The position numbers and the translations under genes were made by a program. The notes below the pieces were generated by a model. It was given only the letters and a program-made list of their open reading frames with translations, did no database searches and had not been told where the DNA came from. From the NCBI GenBank assembly GCA_943788245.1, contig CALSPN010000016.1:1-62653 (forward strand): a stretch of DNA of 62,653 nt, in the 5' to 3' direction. Origin of the DNA: an uncultured Verrucomicrobiae bacterium. GTDB lineage: Bacteria; Verrucomicrobiota; Verrucomicrobiia; Limisphaerales; AAA164-E04. Position 1 is the first letter of the stretch. The number at the start of each line of letters is the position of its first letter. Positions 59,632 to 62,653 of this stretch are shown here, piece after piece.

Positions 59632-60740
59632 GTGAGCAATCCATCTTCATCCATAAAGACAGACGCGTTTGATTTTGAACTACCGCAGGAACTGATCGCA
59701 CAACATCCAATTGAAGGTGCCCGCGATCAATCAAGATTGTTTTGCTACCATCGGTCAAAACAATCCATCAAGCACCAGGGTTTTCAGGAAATCGTCTCAC
59801 ATCTGGATGCCGGCGATCTTCTGGTAATGAACAATACCAAGGTCATTCCCTCTCGATTACGAGGGGAGAAAGCTCAATCCGGAGGTAAGATCGAACTTCT
59901 TCTCATTGAAGCAACGGGCCATCAGGAGTGGTTGGCCATGCTGAAGCCGGGGAAACGCGCCCACCCTGGAACATTGATTGATCTGCACGATCGACATGGT
60001 GAAAAATCGGGTGTTTTGGCAAAGGTGATTGATAAAACCGAAAGCGGTCAGTTTCATTTAAGATTCTCTGATGGAATTGATATCATGGAATTACTGGAGA
60101 AATACGGAGAAATCCCTTTGCCTCCGTATATCCACCGTGAACATGCTCCCTCTTCCAATGACAGTATTAGGTATCAGACAGTGTACGCAGAAAATGAAGG
60201 GTCTGTTGCAGCACCAACTGCGGGACTGCATTTCACTCCTGCATTGATGGAAGCACTCGAGAAAAAGGGGAGTTCAAATTGCTTATGTCACCCTCCATGT
60301 CGGTCTAGGCACCTTCAACCCCGTCAAAGCTGAGTGGGTCAATGAGCACAAAATGCATAAAGAGCGGTACATGGTTTCAGCTCAAACACTGGAAATGATC
60401 AGGGATACCCGCAAAAGAAAGGGGAAAATCACCGCTGTGGGCACCACGAGTTTGAGGGTTCTGGAGTCCTTGGCACTCAAATGGGAAACCTTCCGACCCG
60501 ATCCAAGCCATGCGCGCAAGCACCGATATTTTCATTTATCCTCCGCATAGGTTCCAATACACGGATCGATTGATCACCAACTTCCACCTCCCCATGAGCA
60601 GCTTGATCATGCTTATCTCGGCCTTTGTATCCCCCGGCGACACGGATGGTGTGGAACAAATCAAACGCGTTTACAACGAGGCCATCAAATATGAATATCG
60701 CTTTTTCAGCTATGGTGACGCCATGTTGATTGATTCATGA
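59632..60740 (+). CDS. queA: S-adenosylmethionine:tRNA ribosyltransferase-isomerase (frame broken twice as sequenced)
   Basis: Makes epoxyqueuosine in tRNA. GTG start at 59632. Family sequence: [72 protein letters not shown] and TDIFIYPPH. Breaks lie at GGGG 60267-60270 (one fewer gives EKKGVQIAYV) and at TT 60491-60492 (one fewer gives [12 protein letters not shown]). Most likely an intact gene with errors. Confidence 0.9.
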
Positions 60741-60747
60741 TCTGACA

Positions 60748-61502
60748 ATGCCTGGATCTCTCCACAGCGAACAACGTCCGTGGATCGCTTTGAATATGGC
60801 GATGACCGCAGATGGGAAGGTCAGTGGACCGAGGCAACCTCGTGCATCGATTGATGCGAAAACGAGCATGCGGCACATGTCTGAATTCGGCAGTCCGCGC
60901 GACCATGCTCGTTTGCTCAGAATCAGAGCTTCCATGGACGGAGTCATCTGCGGTCGCCATACCATTGAGTCTGGGGCGATTGATCTGGGGGCCCGGCCCG
61001 GGCAAATACATCAAACTTCGCAAGAAAAATGGTCTCTCACCCTACAACAGGCGAATCATCGTCAGCGCATCGGGTCAAGTGGACCTTCAATGCCGGGTAT
61101 TCCAGGAGGATTTCTCTCCGATATTGATCGCAACCACAGAAACTGGCAAAGCCGCATGTGAAAAGCCATTCCGTACGATGCCGTGGGTCAAGATTCATTC
61201 GTTTGGCGATTCTCAGATTGATTGGGGTAAGCTTACTTGCTGGCTGAAAAAACATTGGAATATCCATCGGATGGTCCTTGAGGGAGGAGGCATGTTAAAT
61301 GATGCGTTCTTCAGGCGTTCATTGGTTGATGAAATTTTCCTGACCATTTGCCCTGTGCTTTTCTGGAGGCAGGAGCAACGCCACGATCAGTGACGGGGGC
61401 GGTGTCCCCAATCTATCGGACGCAACCCGATTCAGGTGTGTGGAGCATAAATGTATCCAAGGCGAAATGTTCTTGAGATACCTCGCCGTCAGGGCGGATT
61501 GA
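60748..61502 (+). CDS. RibD C-terminal/DHFR-like reductase domain protein (frame broken twice as sequenced)
   Basis: A protein of about 250 residues from ATG 60748. NMAMTADGKVS, GRHTIESGA and LEGGGMLNDAFFRRSLVDEI are typical of RibD-C-type NADPH reductases (riboflavin pathway or relatives). Dropping one G from GGGGG 60987-60991 gives DLGPGPGKYIKLR, and one T from TTTT 61359-61362 gives PVLSGGRSNATIS. No deaminase half is present. Its end overlaps the convergent symporter gene by 14 bases. Confidence 0.75.
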
Positions 61503-62653
61503 CAGCTGACCGAAAACGCTGCCCACTGACAAGCATGCCACCCATGCAAACCAACATCGTGGTGACCAGGCCAATCAGAGTAAACCATGGCCAGGCTATG
61601 AAGTCTCCGGCGTAGGTCTTGACACAAAAGACAACAATGAGGCTGAGGATCATTCCAATCATTAGAGGCCAAGCAGGCCGTTGCTTTCCGCGAAACAGAA
61701 GAGACAACACCAGACCTCCCAACAAGCCACCGGCGGTCAACCCACTCAAACTGAACGCCACATTGAGCACCGTGGGTTGGCTTTTCGTCCACCAGGCAAC
61801 TCCAATCAATAAAACAGCCCAGGCAAGAGTGGAGACACGACTGAATTTCAACTGAGAGGCGTCATCTTGTCTGGGAGTTAAACCATCGTTGATAAAAGTC
61901 CATGGTAGACACAGAAGCCAACGCGGAGAGCGCTGAACTTACCGACGACATGGCTGCTGAGATAATCCCGACGACCAGGAACCCCTTTATGCCTGACGGC
62001 AGTTCGGAAAGGATGAAAATAGGGAAAATATAATCTGCCTTTTTGACACCCGGACGGATCTCGGGAACGGCTATCTTCATCTCTGGAAATTTTTGATAAA
62101 AAGTCCAAAGCAGAATCCCAATAATAAGGAATAACAACATGAGCGGAAGAATTAAGACCGCACTCGATATCAATGCCTTCCGCCCTTCCTTCAAATCACG
62201 GCAAGCCAGCACTCTCTGAACAATCAACTGGTCTGCACCATGCGTCGACATGGTCAAGAAAAGCGCCCCAAAAACGCCCATCCAGATATTGAAAGGCATG
62301 CTGAGTGAAAACTCTCCATGAAACCACTCCCACTTGCCTGCATCCATGGAGTCTTGAAGGAGTTCACCGCCGCTTCCGTACAGGCCCGGCAGGTATAACA
62401 CTACAAACCCCCCCCCTATGAAAAATAGACCAAATTGAATCGCATCTGTCCACACCACTGCTTTGAGTCCACCAACGCAGGTGTAGATCAGAGACAAACC
62501 AACAAACAAAAGGATGGCCCAGATAATTCCGCTTTCACTCAAACCGAGCATCAACTGGATCGGAATACAAGTTACATAGACACGCACTCCTGCCGCCAAA
62601 GTACCGGCGATCAGGAAGAATGCCCCAGCAGTAAGGCGCCCCCCCGTTCCGAA
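61489..62653 (-). CDS. Sodium:solute symporter, SSS family (5' end outside window, frame broken once)
   Basis: Partial gene open to the right edge in one frame. The visible part has about eight transmembrane segments, including GGLKAVVWTDAIQFGLFFIG, STHGADQLIVQRVLACR and VVGIISAAMSSVSSALSALA, the SSS core. Removing one C from CCC (plus GGG 61873-61875) joins FNSRQDDASQLKFSRV to the C-terminal helices. A G9 tract (62408-62416) encodes Gly-Gly-Gly. Substrate unknown. Confidence 0.85.

Noticed and set aside
59632..61502. queA and the RibD-C-like gene as true pseudogenes
   Set aside because: Single-base corrections in homopolymers restore full conserved frames, so sequence error is more likely than decay.
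1..62653. CRISPR arrays, tRNA, rRNA and insertion sequences
   Set aside because: No regular spaced direct repeats, cloverleaf-like segments, rRNA sequence or transposase motifs were seen by reading; a covariance-model scan would be needed to exclude small RNAs.

Overview
The window looks like a chromosomal segment of a member of the Verrucomicrobiota or a close PVC relative. The evidence is the H-X9-DG type pseudopilin, two DUF1549/DUF1553 plus DUF1501 gene pairs, a giant secreted CotH/lamin-tail protein, and a large dcw (division and cell wall) cluster that still carries ftsZ and ftsA homologues. No rRNA, tRNA, CRISPR array or insertion sequence was recognised.

Layout. 1-9233 (minus): one uninterrupted reading frame of at least 3077 codons, running off the left edge, for a secreted multidomain protein with two CotH-kinase-like domains, about six lamin-tail domains, a beta-helix region and a calcium-binding tail. 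9607-12557 (plus): a secreted SGNH hydrolase relative and a secreted ten-repeat WSDG/WSNG propeller-like protein. 12744-14134 (minus): a pseudopilin translationally coupled to a membrane-anchored partner. 14308-16685 (plus): an MBOAT O-acyltransferase with an AlgJ/DltD-like SGNH partner, probably for acetylating an exported polysaccharide. 17070-21653: first DUF1549/1553-DUF1501 pair. 21696-22901: iron-containing alcohol dehydrogenase. 23200-25900: VTC polyphosphate-polymerase-like protein, DUF4956 membrane protein and HlyD-type adaptor. 25938-31022: trmB, a D-2-hydroxyacid dehydrogenase, a VTT/DedA-like protein, infA, a YgjP-like metallopeptidase and a membrane protein. 31164-34057: second DUF1549/1553-DUF1501 pair. 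34361-40215: mixed metabolic genes (HSL-type esterase, TPR protein, thioesterase, VOC protein, desaturase, ZnuA-like lipoprotein).

59140 down to 40277 (minus) is a nearly continuous dcw operon in the order mraZ, two small unknown ORFs, rsmH, ftsL-like, ftsI, murE, murF, mraY, murD, LysM protein, ftsW, murG-murB, ddl, ftsQ, ftsA, ftsZ-like. Many junctions overlap by 4 bases (ATGA or TTGA) or abut. Three things are unusual. murC is missing from its normal place between murG and murB. murG and murB are read as one 680-residue frame. The ftsZ-slot protein has lost the tubulin GTP-binding signature and the catalytic T7-loop acids. Right of the cluster are queA, a RibD-C/DHFR-like reductase and a sodium:solute symporter that runs off the right edge.

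Data quality. Several genes are broken into two or more frames. In most cases removing one base from a short run of identical bases restores a conserved family sequence. This points to insertion-type sequencing or assembly errors rather than gene decay. The breaks cluster at about 11, 17-20.6, 23-25.6, 28.6 and 57.5-61.9 kb, while 1-9.2 kb and 29-57 kb are clean. The murG-murB fusion has a six-base run at its junction and needs checking for the same reason.
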